Source: Candidatus Nomurabacteria bacterium
Lineage (GTDB): Bacteria; Patescibacteriota; Minisyncoccia; Phycocordibacterales; UBA1006
Direction of reading: 5' to 3'
Assembly (NCBI GenBank): GCA_029882015.1
Contig: JAOULM010000014.1
Location: 1 to 16,441, forward strand
Length of the DNA: 16,441 nucleotides
The first letter of the stretch is position 1, and each line of letters begins with the position of its first letter. Shown piece after piece: positions 6,307-14,299 of this stretch. Below the pieces are notes generated by a model. It was given only the letters and a program-made list of their open reading frames with translations, was not told the origin of the DNA and made no database searches. Position numbers and translations under genes: made by a program.

Positions 6307-8001
6307 ATGACCAAAAAACTTCGAGCCTTACAACATACGCTACATATAACCATACAATCTTTCCCCTCATATCAACGGGTGATTTTTGGTATGTTTGCAA
6401 TCTTGATGATTGTTGGAACATTAGGTTTGATTACAAATCTACGCAGGGTATATTCAACAAATGTCCCAGCCCCAGGAGGAACATTAACCGAGGGAATCAT
6501 AGGAACCCCACGTTTTATTAATCCTGTGTTTGCGCTGACTCAATCTGACAAAGACCTAACATCTGTAATTTTTTCCGGTCTATTGCGTCAAACTGAATCA
6601 CAAACACCAAAACCAGACCTAGCCGAAAATTATACTATTTCAGATGATGGTACGTTGTATACTTTTACACTTCGTGATGATGTATATTTTCATGATGGAA
6701 ATAAAATTCAAGCCGATGACGTGCTGTTCACCATAGAAAAGATTCAAGATCCACTGGTCGCCAGCCCTCATCAAATTGACTGGCGAGGTGTACGAACTGA
6801 TATTGTAGACAGTAGAACAATACAATTTACCCTTACCGAACCCTATGCTGGTTTTCTTACAAACATAACACTAGGAATTTTACCAAAACATGTTTGGGAA
6901 TCTATCCCCCCAGAAGAAATGTCATTGTCGGCATACAACACTCACCCTATTGGGTCGGGTGCGTACCGCGTCAAATCAATAAAAACAAATAAAAAAGGTC
7001 TGGCTGGACGATATTCCCTGCGTAAATTCCGCAAATATTATGAACCTGCATTAATCCAAAATCTCATTATAAAATTCTTTGCGACAGAATCATCTGCTAT
7101 CCGCGCCCTTGAGCGAGGGAAAATAGATTCATTGGGTGGTGTTAACACAAAACAAACAAAGAACAGACTTGTTACCGTAACAACTCCATTACCTAGAACT
7201 ATTGGTATTTTTGTCGGCGCTGAAACATCATCTCCATTGTCCAGCAAATCTATGCGTAGTGCAGTTAACCAAGCCATAAACAAATCCATAGTTATCGAAC
7301 AAGCTCTTGGTGGATTTGGACAAATAGCAATTGATGTTTCCCCTTTAATTTCTCCAAAAGAAAATACAGACCTGACAATTCCACTTCGTTCAGATATAGA
7401 ACAATATCTTGACAGCGCTGGATGGGTTATGACAGAATCAGTGTTCCGAGAAAAAGATGGGCAAACATTATCTTTTAACCTTGCTACGAGCAACACCCAA
7501 GAGTTTACTTCTGTTGCTGAAAATATCAAAGCACAACTGCAGACATTTGGCTTTGATGTAACGATACAAATTTTTGAACCTGGGACATTAGAACAAGATA
7601 TCATTCGTGCTCGAAACTTTGACGCTCTTCTATTTGGAACAGCCATAGAACACGACACTGATATTTTTGCCTTCTGGCATTCTAGCGAGCGAAATGATCC
7701 AGGACTAAACATAACAGGTTACGTAAACCCCCGTGTTGATACCGCCTTGGAAAAAGCGATCCGAGAGAACAACCCTGTGATTCGAGATGAATTATATGAA
7801 ACAGTATCATCTGAATTACAAAAAGACCTACCCATGATTCCCTTGTACCATCCAACATATCGCTATGTCATTCACCGCAAGATAAAAAATGTATCTACCG
7901 ATGGAATGATAACCGCTAGCGACAGATGGAACACTTTGCCGACTTGGCATCGTCACTCTACGTGGGTTTGGAAGATTTTTACAAAAGAACAAAACATTTA
8001 A
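6307..8001 (+). CDS. Peptide-type ABC transporter substrate-binding protein (SBP_bac_5)
   Basis: 564 residues. A single N-terminal membrane segment (about residues 24-45) serves as an uncleaved anchor, followed by the SBP_bac_5 fold: GTPRFINPVFALTQSDKDL near the N-terminus, IFSGLLR, YTFTLRDDVYFHDGNKIQADDVLFTIEKI, and a C-terminal region ending in a short basic/aromatic tail. Family members bind oligopeptides, dipeptides or related solutes outside the membrane for an ABC permease. No permease or ATPase gene lies in the window, so the partner is elsewhere or the protein works alone in capture. A weak promoter-like pair (TTGTAT 6278, TATACA 6301) ends at the ATG and is not convincing; read-through from secG is more likely. 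Confidence 0.9.
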   Translation: MTKKLRALQHTLHITIQSFPSYQRVIFGMFAILMIVGTLGLITNLRRVYSTNVPAPGGTLTEGIIGTPRFINPVFALTQSDKDLTSVIFSGLLRQTESQTPKPDLAENYTISDDGTLYTFTLRDDVYFHDGNKIQADDVLFTIEKIQDPLVASPHQIDWRGVRTDIVDSRTIQFTLTEPYAGFLTNITLGILPKHVWESIPPEEMSLSAYNTHPIGSGAYRVKSIKTNKKGLAGRYSLRKFRKYYEPALIQNLIIKFFATESSAIRALERGKIDSLGGVNTKQTKNRLVTVTTPLPRTIGIFVGAETSSPLSSKSMRSAVNQAINKSIVIEQALGGFGQIAIDVSPLISPKENTDLTIPLRSDIEQYLDSAGWVMTESVFREKDGQTLSFNLATSNTQEFTSVAENIKAQLQTFGFDVTIQIFEPGTLEQDIIRARNFDALLFGTAIEHDTDIFAFWHSSERNDPGLNITGYVNPRVDTALEKAIRENNPVIRDELYETVSSELQKDLPMIPLYHPTYRYVIHRKIKNVSTDGMITASDRWNTLPTWHRHSTWVWKIFTKEQNI

Positions 8002-8065
8002 TTTATATACATTATTATTTGCTAACGTCGAATTAACGACACAAAATATTATTAAAAACTTACTT

Positions 8066-10117
8066 ATGAATAACGACAAAAAACCAAAGACTAATATTGA
8101 CGGACTCATCGACCAATTAACAGGACGAACGACACCGCAATCCAACGCAAAAACCCCTTCGACCAGTCCGTCCGGTAATAAACCAGCATTCAAAAAAAGG
8201 TCTCCACAGCAAAAACGGACTCCTCATTATGCAAAAAAACCAACAACCGTTGGACAACCTAGTGCAAGCAAAAATGCAGGTGGCAAACCCCACCCAGCTC
8301 GACGCACAGGTGGATCACCCTACAAGAAAAATACTTTTCCACGCGTCAGACGACCACGTGTTGCTCCGGCCCCTCGTGATAAACGTGTTGCAACCCCAGA
8401 AGAACTAAAAAACAAAATCGCACATATCCCAGCCCTCGCTGATGGAAACATCCGCGTCATTCCTATTTGTGGTGTTGAATGGATTACCACCAACATGACA
8501 GCTATTGAATACAACAACGAAATCATCGTTGTCGATGCTGGGTTTGGTTTCCCAAATCCTGACCAACCAGGAGTAAACTACACTATTCCAGACGTTACTT
8601 ATTTGGAAATAAACAAACACAAAATCAAAGCTTTGGTTATCACCCACGGTCACTTGGACCACATCGGAGCTATCCAACATGTCATCGAGAAACTTGGAAA
8701 TCCGCCGATTTATTCTCGTGAATTTGGAGCGTTGCTAATCAAAAAACGAATGGAAGAATTCAGCTGGCTTCCAGAGTTGAATATTATTACCGTAGAAAAA
8801 AGTAATGAATATATAAAAATCACAGAAAATCTAAAGGTAAAATTCTTTGGATTGACTCACAGTATTCCTGATTCAACCGGGGTTATTATTCAGACACCTC
8901 ATGGTGGAATTATCTCGACCGGAGATGTTCGTGTTGAAAATATAGACGGCGTCCCTGTCGCCGAAGAAGTCGAACAATATAAATTCCTGAAAGATGAAAA
9001 TATCATCCTGTTAACCATGGACTCTACTGGGATAATTACACCAGGATGGTCTCCCAGCGAACAAACCGTACGCGAAACACTAGATGATATTATAAAAAAC
9101 ACAAAAGAGGGACGTTTATTTATTGCAACATTTGCATCACAGGTTGAACGATTAATTTCATTTTTCGAAAGCGCAAAAAGATACGACAAAAAAATAGTCA
9201 TCGAAGGACGATCCATGAAAACAAACATGGCAATCGCCAAACAATTAGATTTGACTGAATTCGACCATGTAATTGACCCATCCGAGGCAGGAAACTATCC
9301 AGATAATAAAATCGTATATTTGGTGACTGGCGGACAAGGTGAACGTTACTCGTTCCTGGACCGTGTATCACGTGATGATCACCGCGATGTAAAACTACGC
9401 AGTAGCGACACAGTGGTGTTATCATCATCAGTTGTCCCAGGGAATGATTTTTCAGTAGCACAATTAAAAGACCGCCTCTTCCGCAGTAGCTCAAAGATTA
9501 TTACTCATGCTGACAATACCGTCCACGCATCAGGGCATGGTAAACGCGAAGAATTAAAATGGATTCACCAACAAATTCCATATAAATTCTTTATGCCAGT
9601 TCATGGTGAACACCACATGCTACGAATCCACGCAGAAATGGCACAAAAGGAATTAATGGTTCCAAAAGAAAACATAGTTGTTCCAGATAATGGATCAATT
9701 ATAGAGCTCCGTAATAACGGAAAAGAAATGGTTATATTGAAGGAAAAATCTCCGGCTGATATTATCATCGTTGATGGAACATATGTCGGGCCACAACATC
9801 AAGTTGTTATAGACGACCGTCAGACATTGTCTGAAAATGGAATGTTTATCGTTGTTGTATCAATGAACGCTCGTACAAAAAAACTGAAAAAATCTCCAGA
9901 TATTATTTCACGTGGATTAGTATACCTGCGAGGGTCACAAGATCTATTGAACGAAGCTAGGATTTTAGTAACACAAACCGCCGAACAAGTCGCAAAGAAA
10001 TCTGACAAACTAGATTTTGATGAATTGAAGAAAACAATCGCTCACAAAGTACAAAAATTCCTCATGCAAAAAACAGCCAAAGAGCCTATTGTTATTCCCG
10101 TAGTAATCGGATTCTAA
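8066..10117 (+). CDS. rnj: Ribonuclease J (metallo-beta-lactamase / beta-CASP RNase)
   Basis: 683 residues, longer than the usual ~555. Residues 1-115 form a low-complexity tail rich in Lys, Arg, Pro, Ser and Thr that is probably disordered and RNA-binding. The catalytic part follows: VVDAGFGFP, the zinc motif HGHLDH (H194, H196, D198, H199), LTHSIPDS, STGDVRV and LLTMDSTG, a beta-CASP insert, then ASGHGKREELK and MPVHGEHH. The C-terminal domain (about 575-683) matches the RNase J oligomerisation domain. RNase J combines 5'-3' exonuclease and endonuclease activity in mRNA turnover and rRNA maturation, which makes it a plausible enzyme for trimming the unusual pre-16S ends. The ATG lies 64 nt after the SBP stop with no Shine-Dalgarno; co-transcription with the SBP gene is likely. 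It ends in a strong terminator. Confidence 0.93.
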   Translation: MNNDKKPKTNIDGLIDQLTGRTTPQSNAKTPSTSPSGNKPAFKKRSPQQKRTPHYAKKPTTVGQPSASKNAGGKPHPARRTGGSPYKKNTFPRVRRPRVAPAPRDKRVATPEELKNKIAHIPALADGNIRVIPICGVEWITTNMTAIEYNNEIIVVDAGFGFPNPDQPGVNYTIPDVTYLEINKHKIKALVITHGHLDHIGAIQHVIEKLGNPPIYSREFGALLIKKRMEEFSWLPELNIITVEKSNEYIKITENLKVKFFGLTHSIPDSTGVIIQTPHGGIISTGDVRVENIDGVPVAEEVEQYKFLKDENIILLTMDSTGIITPGWSPSEQTVRETLDDIIKNTKEGRLFIATFASQVERLISFFESAKRYDKKIVIEGRSMKTNMAIAKQLDLTEFDHVIDPSEAGNYPDNKIVYLVTGGQGERYSFLDRVSRDDHRDVKLRSSDTVVLSSSVVPGNDFSVAQLKDRLFRSSSKIITHADNTVHASGHGKREELKWIHQQIPYKFFMPVHGEHHMLRIHAEMAQKELMVPKENIVVPDNGSIIELRNNGKEMVILKEKSPADIIIVDGTYVGPQHQVVIDDRQTLSENGMFIVVVSMNARTKKLKKSPDIISRGLVYLRGSQDLLNEARILVTQTAEQVAKKSDKLDFDELKKTIAHKVQKFLMQKTAKEPIVIPVVIGF

Positions 10118-10123
10118 TATTTC

Positions 10124-10148
10124 AAAAAACCGCCATGGGCGGTTTTTT
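10124..10148 (+). terminator. Terminator of the RNase J gene
   Basis: A6 CCGCC, loop ATG, GGCGG T6+. The ATG in the loop (10135) is the first possible start of the next frame, but being inside a terminator argues against its use. Confidence 0.92.
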
Positions 10149-10196
10149 TATATCTGCACATAAATTAGATGGTGTGAGTAATAATCAAGTCTTCTT

Positions 10197-10205
10197 TGCT
10201 ATAAT
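10197..10205 (+). promoter_or_regulatory. Extended -10 promoter of the MFS gene
   Basis: TGC-TATAAT: a perfect -10 with the TGn extension and no clear -35. It ends 10 nt before the ATG at 10216, giving a predicted leader of about 4 nt. Confidence 0.7.
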
Positions 10206-10215
10206 AACATCATAT

Positions 10216-11382
10216 ATGGGAGTCACTCGCGTATTTCAAAAACCACTTCACACCGCCTATCTTTCTGGGTTTCTTTTTTCGATACACATTGCTTTTACGA
10301 TTTATATTAACTCGACATTTTTAGAGTCGTTGGTTAGCAGTAGTGTTGTCGGTCTCATGTACACAGCAGGATCTGTATTTGCGATTTTAGGACTTTCCTA
10401 TTTACCAAAATTGTTGAATAAAATCGGATCGCGATGGACACTGTCGTCTGGTCTTGCGATTAGTATAGTTATGCTGTCTGGTATTGTTTTAATCCACCAC
10501 CCAATCATCACCCCCATATTGTTTGCAGTTTATTTTGGAATGAACACACTGATTTTGTTCGGGATTGATATATTTGTCGAGAGCAACACAACCAACGAAA
10601 ACACAGGTAACACACGTGGGCAATATCTGACCATCAACAACGTCGCGATTATGATCACCCCTTTTGTTGCTGGTATTATTGCAAATCAATTCGGCTTTAG
10701 AATAGTCTATGCAATCGCAGCTGGTTTTGTAGCCTTGGTTTTGGTTCTTGTGTTAACAAAAATGCGCCCCAAAGAAGAACCTAAATATGAACGAGAATCT
10801 TTTTTCTCCACTATAAAAATATTCCTTAAAAATACAAACTTGAAACGTATTTTTGTTTCAAACTTTTTACTGCAATTTTTCTATTCGTGGATGGTTATTT
10901 ATATTCCGATTTACCTGACGCAAACTATTGGTCTGGGGTGGGACAAGGTCGGAATCATAATGACTATTGCACTATCTGCATTTGTCCTATTTCAATATCC
11001 TTTGGGGGTTATCGCCGACAAATGGCTAGGGGAAAAAGAAATTCTGACCGCTGGATTTATCATAACAGCAATCGCAGGAATTTTGGTGGCTTTTACCTAT
11101 TCAGAAAAATGGTGGGTTTGGGCGGTCATATTGTTTATATCACGAATGGGGGCCAGCGCAATCGAAATCATGACCGAGAGTTATTTCTTTAAAAAGGTAG
11201 ACGTCGAGGACGTATCAGCAATCAGTATGTTCCGAAACACCTATCCATTGGCGTATATTTTCGGACCACTATTAGCAACATTTTTTGTAATATTTATCCC
11301 TATCAATTACCTATTCCTGATACTGGCAATCATTATGCTTTATGGATTACGGTATAGTGTGCCGTTGTTGGATACAAAATAA
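10216..11382 (+). CDS. Major facilitator superfamily transporter
   Basis: 388 residues with about 12 hydrophobic membrane segments in two halves joined by a charged cytoplasmic loop (MRPKEEPKYERESFFSTIKIF). The motif GVIADKWLGEKE in the second half matches the MFS loop signature G-x-x-x-D-(R/K). The substrate cannot be read from the sequence; drug or metabolite efflux are typical. The start at ATG 10216 is preferred over 10135 because the latter lies inside the RNase J terminator, while an extended -10 promoter sits just ahead of 10216. It is convergent with the antiporter gene and shares a palindromic terminator with it. Confidence 0.88.
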   Translation: MGVTRVFQKPLHTAYLSGFLFSIHIAFTIYINSTFLESLVSSSVVGLMYTAGSVFAILGLSYLPKLLNKIGSRWTLSSGLAISIVMLSGIVLIHHPIITPILFAVYFGMNTLILFGIDIFVESNTTNENTGNTRGQYLTINNVAIMITPFVAGIIANQFGFRIVYAIAAGFVALVLVLVLTKMRPKEEPKYERESFFSTIKIFLKNTNLKRIFVSNFLLQFFYSWMVIYIPIYLTQTIGLGWDKVGIIMTIALSAFVLFQYPLGVIADKWLGEKEILTAGFIITAIAGILVAFTYSEKWWVWAVILFISRMGASAIEIMTESYFFKKVDVEDVSAISMFRNTYPLAYIFGPLLATFFVIFIPINYLFLILAIIMLYGLRYSVPLLDTK

Positions 11383-11392
11383 TAAAGACAAA

Positions 11393-11438
11393 AGCCCAAC
11401 AAAAAACAATCTGATATCAGATTGTTTTTTGTTGGGCT
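11393..11438. terminator. Perfect 46-bp palindrome, bidirectional terminator
   Basis: Two 23-nt arms (left arm begins AGCCCAACAAAAAAC) with no unpaired centre. It lies 11 nt after the MFS stop and overlaps the antiporter stop codon (11437-11439). Internal A6/T6 runs stand in place of a 3' U-tract, which is unusual. Confidence 0.75.
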
Positions 11439-12618
11439 ACTTCTTTTTTAGCATAGCCTCTGTGCCCACAGGGCTCTCTCTGAGCTTGCCTACAAGCCAC
11501 CTCATCAATATGGGAGCTACGAATGTACTAACGACTGACAGACCAACCATTGCAGCCACCAACGTATCATCAAAAATACCTACCTCGAACGCCAAGAAAA
11601 CAACAGCCAATGTCGTGGATAGGCTCGGGATACCAGACACCCCTATGATTTGTGCTGATAATTTTTTGAACCCGACAGCACGTGCGCTCAGCCATCCGCT
11701 GAAATATTTTGACGCCATGGAACCAATAATCAAAACGACAGCGAATAAACCAGCCCCACCAAGTGCATATAGATTTGTCTCGAGTCCCACAAGAATAAAA
11801 AATATAGGGATGAATAACCCATAAGCTAACACGCGAAGCTTGCTCTTTAGGGTTTCATTTGTTATCGAATCAGACAGAACCAGACCAGCAAAAAATCCCG
11901 CAACAATAGGGTGCAATCCCAGCAACTCAAATGACAAAACCGTCCCCAACAAAATAACAAATACTATTTGTAGTTCACGCTGAAATATGTCACGTTTGCC
12001 AATCCAATGTTTTTTTAGATATTTTTCTATATATGGGACCACAAATCGGAAAGTAACAAGGAACAATATCAACAGTATGTAAAAAAGCCACAACGGCAAG
12101 ACTGTAACAGGGTCTGTTGCCTGAAAAAATATAGACACCAAAACCAAACTAACTACGTCCTGTATCATAACAGAAGCCATAATAGTCTTGCCTAATTTTG
12201 CGCGCAATAATTGAGCCCCCTCGAAAACAGGGATAACCACAGCAACGGATGATGAAACAAACACGATACCAATCAACAGCGATGTTATAATTGGTAATCC
12301 AAACAGTAATCCTATACCCATACCAACCAGAAACGGTATGGCCCCGCTGAATAATGATATTACGCTAACCTCGCGACGCATGTTACGAAATGCAGAGAAC
12401 TTTGTCTCTAGCCCAGCCATAAACATCAGAAACACTAACCCAATTTGACCAATAACTGATATGGTTTGGTTTGGTTCTATGATCCCCAGCACCGATGGTC
12501 CAATAATAATTCCAGCAATAATCAATGCTGCAACCCAAGGTAAATGAAGTCTCTTGAAAACTTCGGAGAATAATAACCCAGCCGTCAGAATAACAAAAAA
12601 ATATATAAACTCTGTCAT
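11437..12618 (-). CDS. CPA2-family monovalent cation:proton antiporter
   Basis: 393 residues, almost wholly hydrophobic with about 12 membrane segments, typical of the Kef/NapA-type Na_H_Exchanger domain. Visible marks: GLVFLMFMAGLETK in the fourth segment region, VSSSVAVVIPVFE, and IQDVVSLVLV with the QD pair seen in Kef-like members where electrogenic relatives have DD, suggesting K+ or electroneutral exchange. There is no C-terminal TrkA-N/RCK regulatory domain, and the protein ends in a short basic tail (LKKK). It should exchange Na+ or K+ for H+ across the membrane, helping pH and ion balance. The ATG is preceded by an extended -10 box exactly 6 nt away, so the mRNA is predicted to be leaderless. 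Confidence 0.88.
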   Translation of the reverse strand: MTEFIYFFVILTAGLLFSEVFKRLHLPWVAALIIAGIIIGPSVLGIIEPNQTISVIGQIGLVFLMFMAGLETKFSAFRNMRREVSVISLFSGAIPFLVGMGIGLLFGLPIITSLLIGIVFVSSSVAVVIPVFEGAQLLRAKLGKTIMASVMIQDVVSLVLVSIFFQATDPVTVLPLWLFYILLILFLVTFRFVVPYIEKYLKKHWIGKRDIFQRELQIVFVILLGTVLSFELLGLHPIVAGFFAGLVLSDSITNETLKSKLRVLAYGLFIPIFFILVGLETNLYALGGAGLFAVVLIIGSMASKYFSGWLSARAVGFKKLSAQIIGVSGIPSLSTTLAVVFLAFEVGIFDDTLVAAMVGLSVVSTFVAPILMRWLVGKLRESPVGTEAMLKKK

Positions 12619-12624
12619 ATATTT

Positions 12625-12633
12625 ATTGTACCA
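12625..12633 (-). promoter_or_regulatory. Extended -10 leaderless promoter of the antiporter
   Basis: On the minus strand TGG-TACAAT followed by 6 nt and the ATG at 12618. No good -35 is seen, as allowed for extended -10 promoters. Confidence 0.65.
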
Positions 12634-12645
12634 AGTTTTTAAATA

Positions 12646-12885
12646 TTATTTTTTGTTTTGCACAAAAAATTTAACAACATCGCACGCAGAAAATGCAGCC
12701 CATACAATATTCAAAATTAAAAATGGAACTGACCATAATAAAATCGAATACCAGATCATAATTCCAGCCCCAATAGCATTTCCTAAATCATACCAAACAG
12801 ATTCCTTTTTTATAATATTTGTCTGATTCAAAAGAAAAAATATTAAAATAATAGTTGCGCCTGTAGCGCCAATAATAGTTTGCAT
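12646..12885 (-). CDS. Small membrane protein, CBU_0592-like
   Basis: 79 residues with three hydrophobic segments. The pattern IIGATGATIILIFFLLNQ, SVWYDLGNAIGAG and PFLILNIVWAAFSACDV matches the small CBU_0592-type membrane domain (G-x-x-G in helix 1, YxLxN-xxGA in helix 2, P-F-xxLNxxW in helix 3). The function of that family is unknown to me. The -10 box TATAAT lies exactly 6 nt before the ATG, and the gene is divergent from the pseudouridine synthase with only 56 nt between the start codons. Only 27 nt separate its stop from the antiporter start downstream. Confidence 0.8.
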   Translation of the reverse strand: MQTIIGATGATIILIFFLLNQTNIIKKESVWYDLGNAIGAGIMIWYSILLWSVPFLILNIVWAAFSACDVVKFFVQNKK

Positions 12886-12891
12886 AGATTT

Positions 12892-12900
12892 ATTATAACA
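12892..12900 (-). promoter_or_regulatory. Extended -10 leaderless promoter of the CBU_0592-like gene
   Basis: On the minus strand TGT-TATAAT (perfect -10), then 6 nt, then the ATG at 12885. It is packed back-to-back with the pseudouridine synthase promoter, whose -35 begins at 12907. Confidence 0.75.
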
Positions 12901-12906
12901 AAAACT

Positions 12907-12935
12907 TTGACTTTATATGTATTCACAGATACTAT
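12907..12935 (+). promoter_or_regulatory. Leaderless promoter of the pseudouridine synthase
   Basis: TTGACT (12907-12912), 17 nt, TACTAT (12930-12935), then 6 nt to the ATG at 12942. Good -35, spacing and -10 make this the clearest leaderless promoter in the window. Confidence 0.8.
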
Positions 12936-12941
12936 GCAACC

Positions 12942-13646
12942 ATGTCCGAGAAAATACGTATTCAAAAATACCTGTCCGAGCAAGGCATAATGTCTCGCCG
13001 TGAAGCAGAAACAGCCATAGAAAATGGCTGGGTTTTGGTAAATGGATCCCCCGCCAAAGAACCCGGAATCAAAATCAATCCAGAAACAGACATTGTAACT
13101 ATTGCCTCCGAGGCGCAAAAAAATATTGCCGAGAAAATAACAGTTGTGGTTTATAAACCTCGCGGGTATGTATCATCCAAAGACACCGAGAATAAAAATA
13201 TTTTTAACGTATTCCCTATTTTCAAGCATTTAAATACCGTTGGGCGTCTGGACAAAGAATCCGACGGTCTGATTTTGTTGTCTAATGATGGATTAATCAC
13301 CAAAGCAATAACCGGCAGTGATCACCTGACCGAAAAAGAATACGTCGTGGTCGTCCGCGAAGATGTATTTCCGTGGATGATTGAAAAAATGAAATCTGGA
13401 ATTAAATTGGCAGACGGTATGACACTGCCCGCAGTTGCCGAGAAAATCGACCGTCATACATTCCGAATAACTATTCGCGAGGGACGAAATCATCAAATCC
13501 GTCGCATGGCTGACCATTTGAAATTAACCATCCAATCTCTTACCCGTGTACGTATTGGATCAATAGAAACAGGTAATTTGAAACCAGGACAATTTCGAAA
13601 ATTGACCAACAATGAAATCGATGAATTAAAAAGTGTGCTTAAATAA
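12942..13646 (+). CDS. RsuA/RluB/RluF-type rRNA pseudouridine synthase
   Basis: 234 residues. An N-terminal S4 RNA-binding domain (about 1-55: IRIQKYLSEQGIMSRREAE, WVLVNG) precedes the catalytic domain with YKPRGYVSSK and GRLDKESDGLILLSNDG, in which D104 is the expected nucleophilic Asp, and REGRNHQIRRM near the C-terminus. The family isomerises a specific uridine in 16S (RsuA) or 23S rRNA (RluB, RluE, RluF); which site cannot be decided here. It has a near-consensus promoter 6 nt from the ATG and a terminator directly after the stop. Confidence 0.92.
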   Translation: MSEKIRIQKYLSEQGIMSRREAETAIENGWVLVNGSPAKEPGIKINPETDIVTIASEAQKNIAEKITVVVYKPRGYVSSKDTENKNIFNVFPIFKHLNTVGRLDKESDGLILLSNDGLITKAITGSDHLTEKEYVVVVREDVFPWMIEKMKSGIKLADGMTLPAVAEKIDRHTFRITIREGRNHQIRRMADHLKLTIQSLTRVRIGSIETGNLKPGQFRKLTNNEIDELKSVLK

Positions 13647-13668
13647 AAACTGCCTCACGGCGGTTTTT
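13645..13668 (+). terminator. Terminator of the pseudouridine synthase gene
   Basis: AAAAACTGCC, loop TCAC, GGCGGTTTTT with one G-U pair. It overlaps the end of the stop codon. Confidence 0.85.
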
Positions 13669-13693
13669 ATTATTTGTCAGTTTTGGTACAGAT

Positions 13694-13746
13694 AAATACC
13701 CCTCCGCCTCGTACCTAGACACCTCCCCAGCGTAGGGGGGGAGGAG
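13694..13746 (-). repeat. REP-like palindromic repeat
   Basis: On the minus strand this reads CTCC…CCCTACGCTGGGGAGGTGTC followed by GAGGCGGAGGGGTATT. It contains a 7-bp stem CCTCCCC/GGGGAGG and a second GGAGGGG half. The form stem-GGGGAGGTGTC-spacer-GGAGGGG is, from memory, that of REP elements scattered in many bacterial genomes. It is much richer in G/C than its surroundings and lies between two gene ends. Confidence 0.65.
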
Positions 13747-13772
13747 ATATTTTTCTGCTGTGTAATTCTTTT

Positions 13773-14282
13773 TTATTTTCCTTCTGGGAAATAATTTATT
13801 TTATTATCAATATCCAACGTAAACGATGACTTGAACCCATTGATATCTACAACATATTCTCCAGCAGAAAGACCAAACACATCTAGCGCGAATCTCTCTT
13901 CCCATCTGGGTGCAATTTCTATACAGACATCCTGACCATTATTAATAGTTGCGACTGTTATATAAAAAGTATTCCCATCACGCCTATCAGAAACACCATC
14001 AATTTTTGTACATCCATCCGGTAAATACCCAGATGCTGTTACAAATATCTGCACAGGAAATGATTCCGCAATAACAATTTGCACATCATTCACCTGGGCA
14101 AGCCCCGATACAATATCTCCAGAACCTATTGACCCATCAATAGCGCCATCTAGTGCCAAACGATTTGCTTTGCGTTCTGCAAATTTCTCGCTACGTGGAA
14201 CCATTACGGCCAACACCACAATAGCCACAATAGCTATTGCTAAAATAATCCACCCCCAAATTTTGTTAATACCGTTATTCAT
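13773..14282 (-). CDS. Membrane-anchored hypothetical protein with beta-rich extracellular domain
   Basis: 169 residues from the chosen ATG. One N-terminal membrane helix (about 9-28, WGWIILAIAIVAIVVLAVMV) is followed by a charged spacer and a beta-rich domain with SFPVQIFVTASGYLPDGCTKI, GNTFYITVAT, DVCIEIAPRWEERFALDV and YVVDINGFKSSFTL. The two Cys could form a disulfide outside the cell. Similar conserved domains occur in bacterial lipoproteins, but I cannot attach a function. The longer GTG-started form (14300) would overlap the nuclease gene; ATG 14282 has an extended -10 box 8 nt upstream. It follows the nuclease gene by 14 nt, so it may be read both from an operon and from its own promoter. 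Confidence 0.7.
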   Translation of the reverse strand: MNNGINKIWGWIILAIAIVAIVVLAVMVPRSEKFAERKANRLALDGAIDGSIGSGDIVSGLAQVNDVQIVIAESFPVQIFVTASGYLPDGCTKIDGVSDRRDGNTFYITVATINNGQDVCIEIAPRWEERFALDVFGLSAGEYVVDINGFKSSFTLDIDNKINYFPEGK

Positions 14283-14290
14283 ATAATTGC

Positions 14291-14299
14291 ATTGTATCA
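14291..14299 (-). promoter_or_regulatory. Extended -10 promoter overlapping the nuclease stop codon
   Basis: On the minus strand TGA-TACAAT, 8 nt before the ATG at 14282. The TGA of the extension is itself the stop codon of the upstream gene (14299-14297). Predicted leader about 2 nt. Confidence 0.5.

Noticed and set aside
7038..7712. Long minus-strand open frame within the SBP gene
   Set aside because: Antisense shadow; Cys/Ser-rich composition unlike a real protein here, and the plus-strand frame has a clear family match.
10135..10215. N-terminal extension of the MFS protein from ATG 10135
   Set aside because: That ATG is the loop of the RNase J terminator and the added residues are not part of an MFS fold; the promoter lies between it and 10216.
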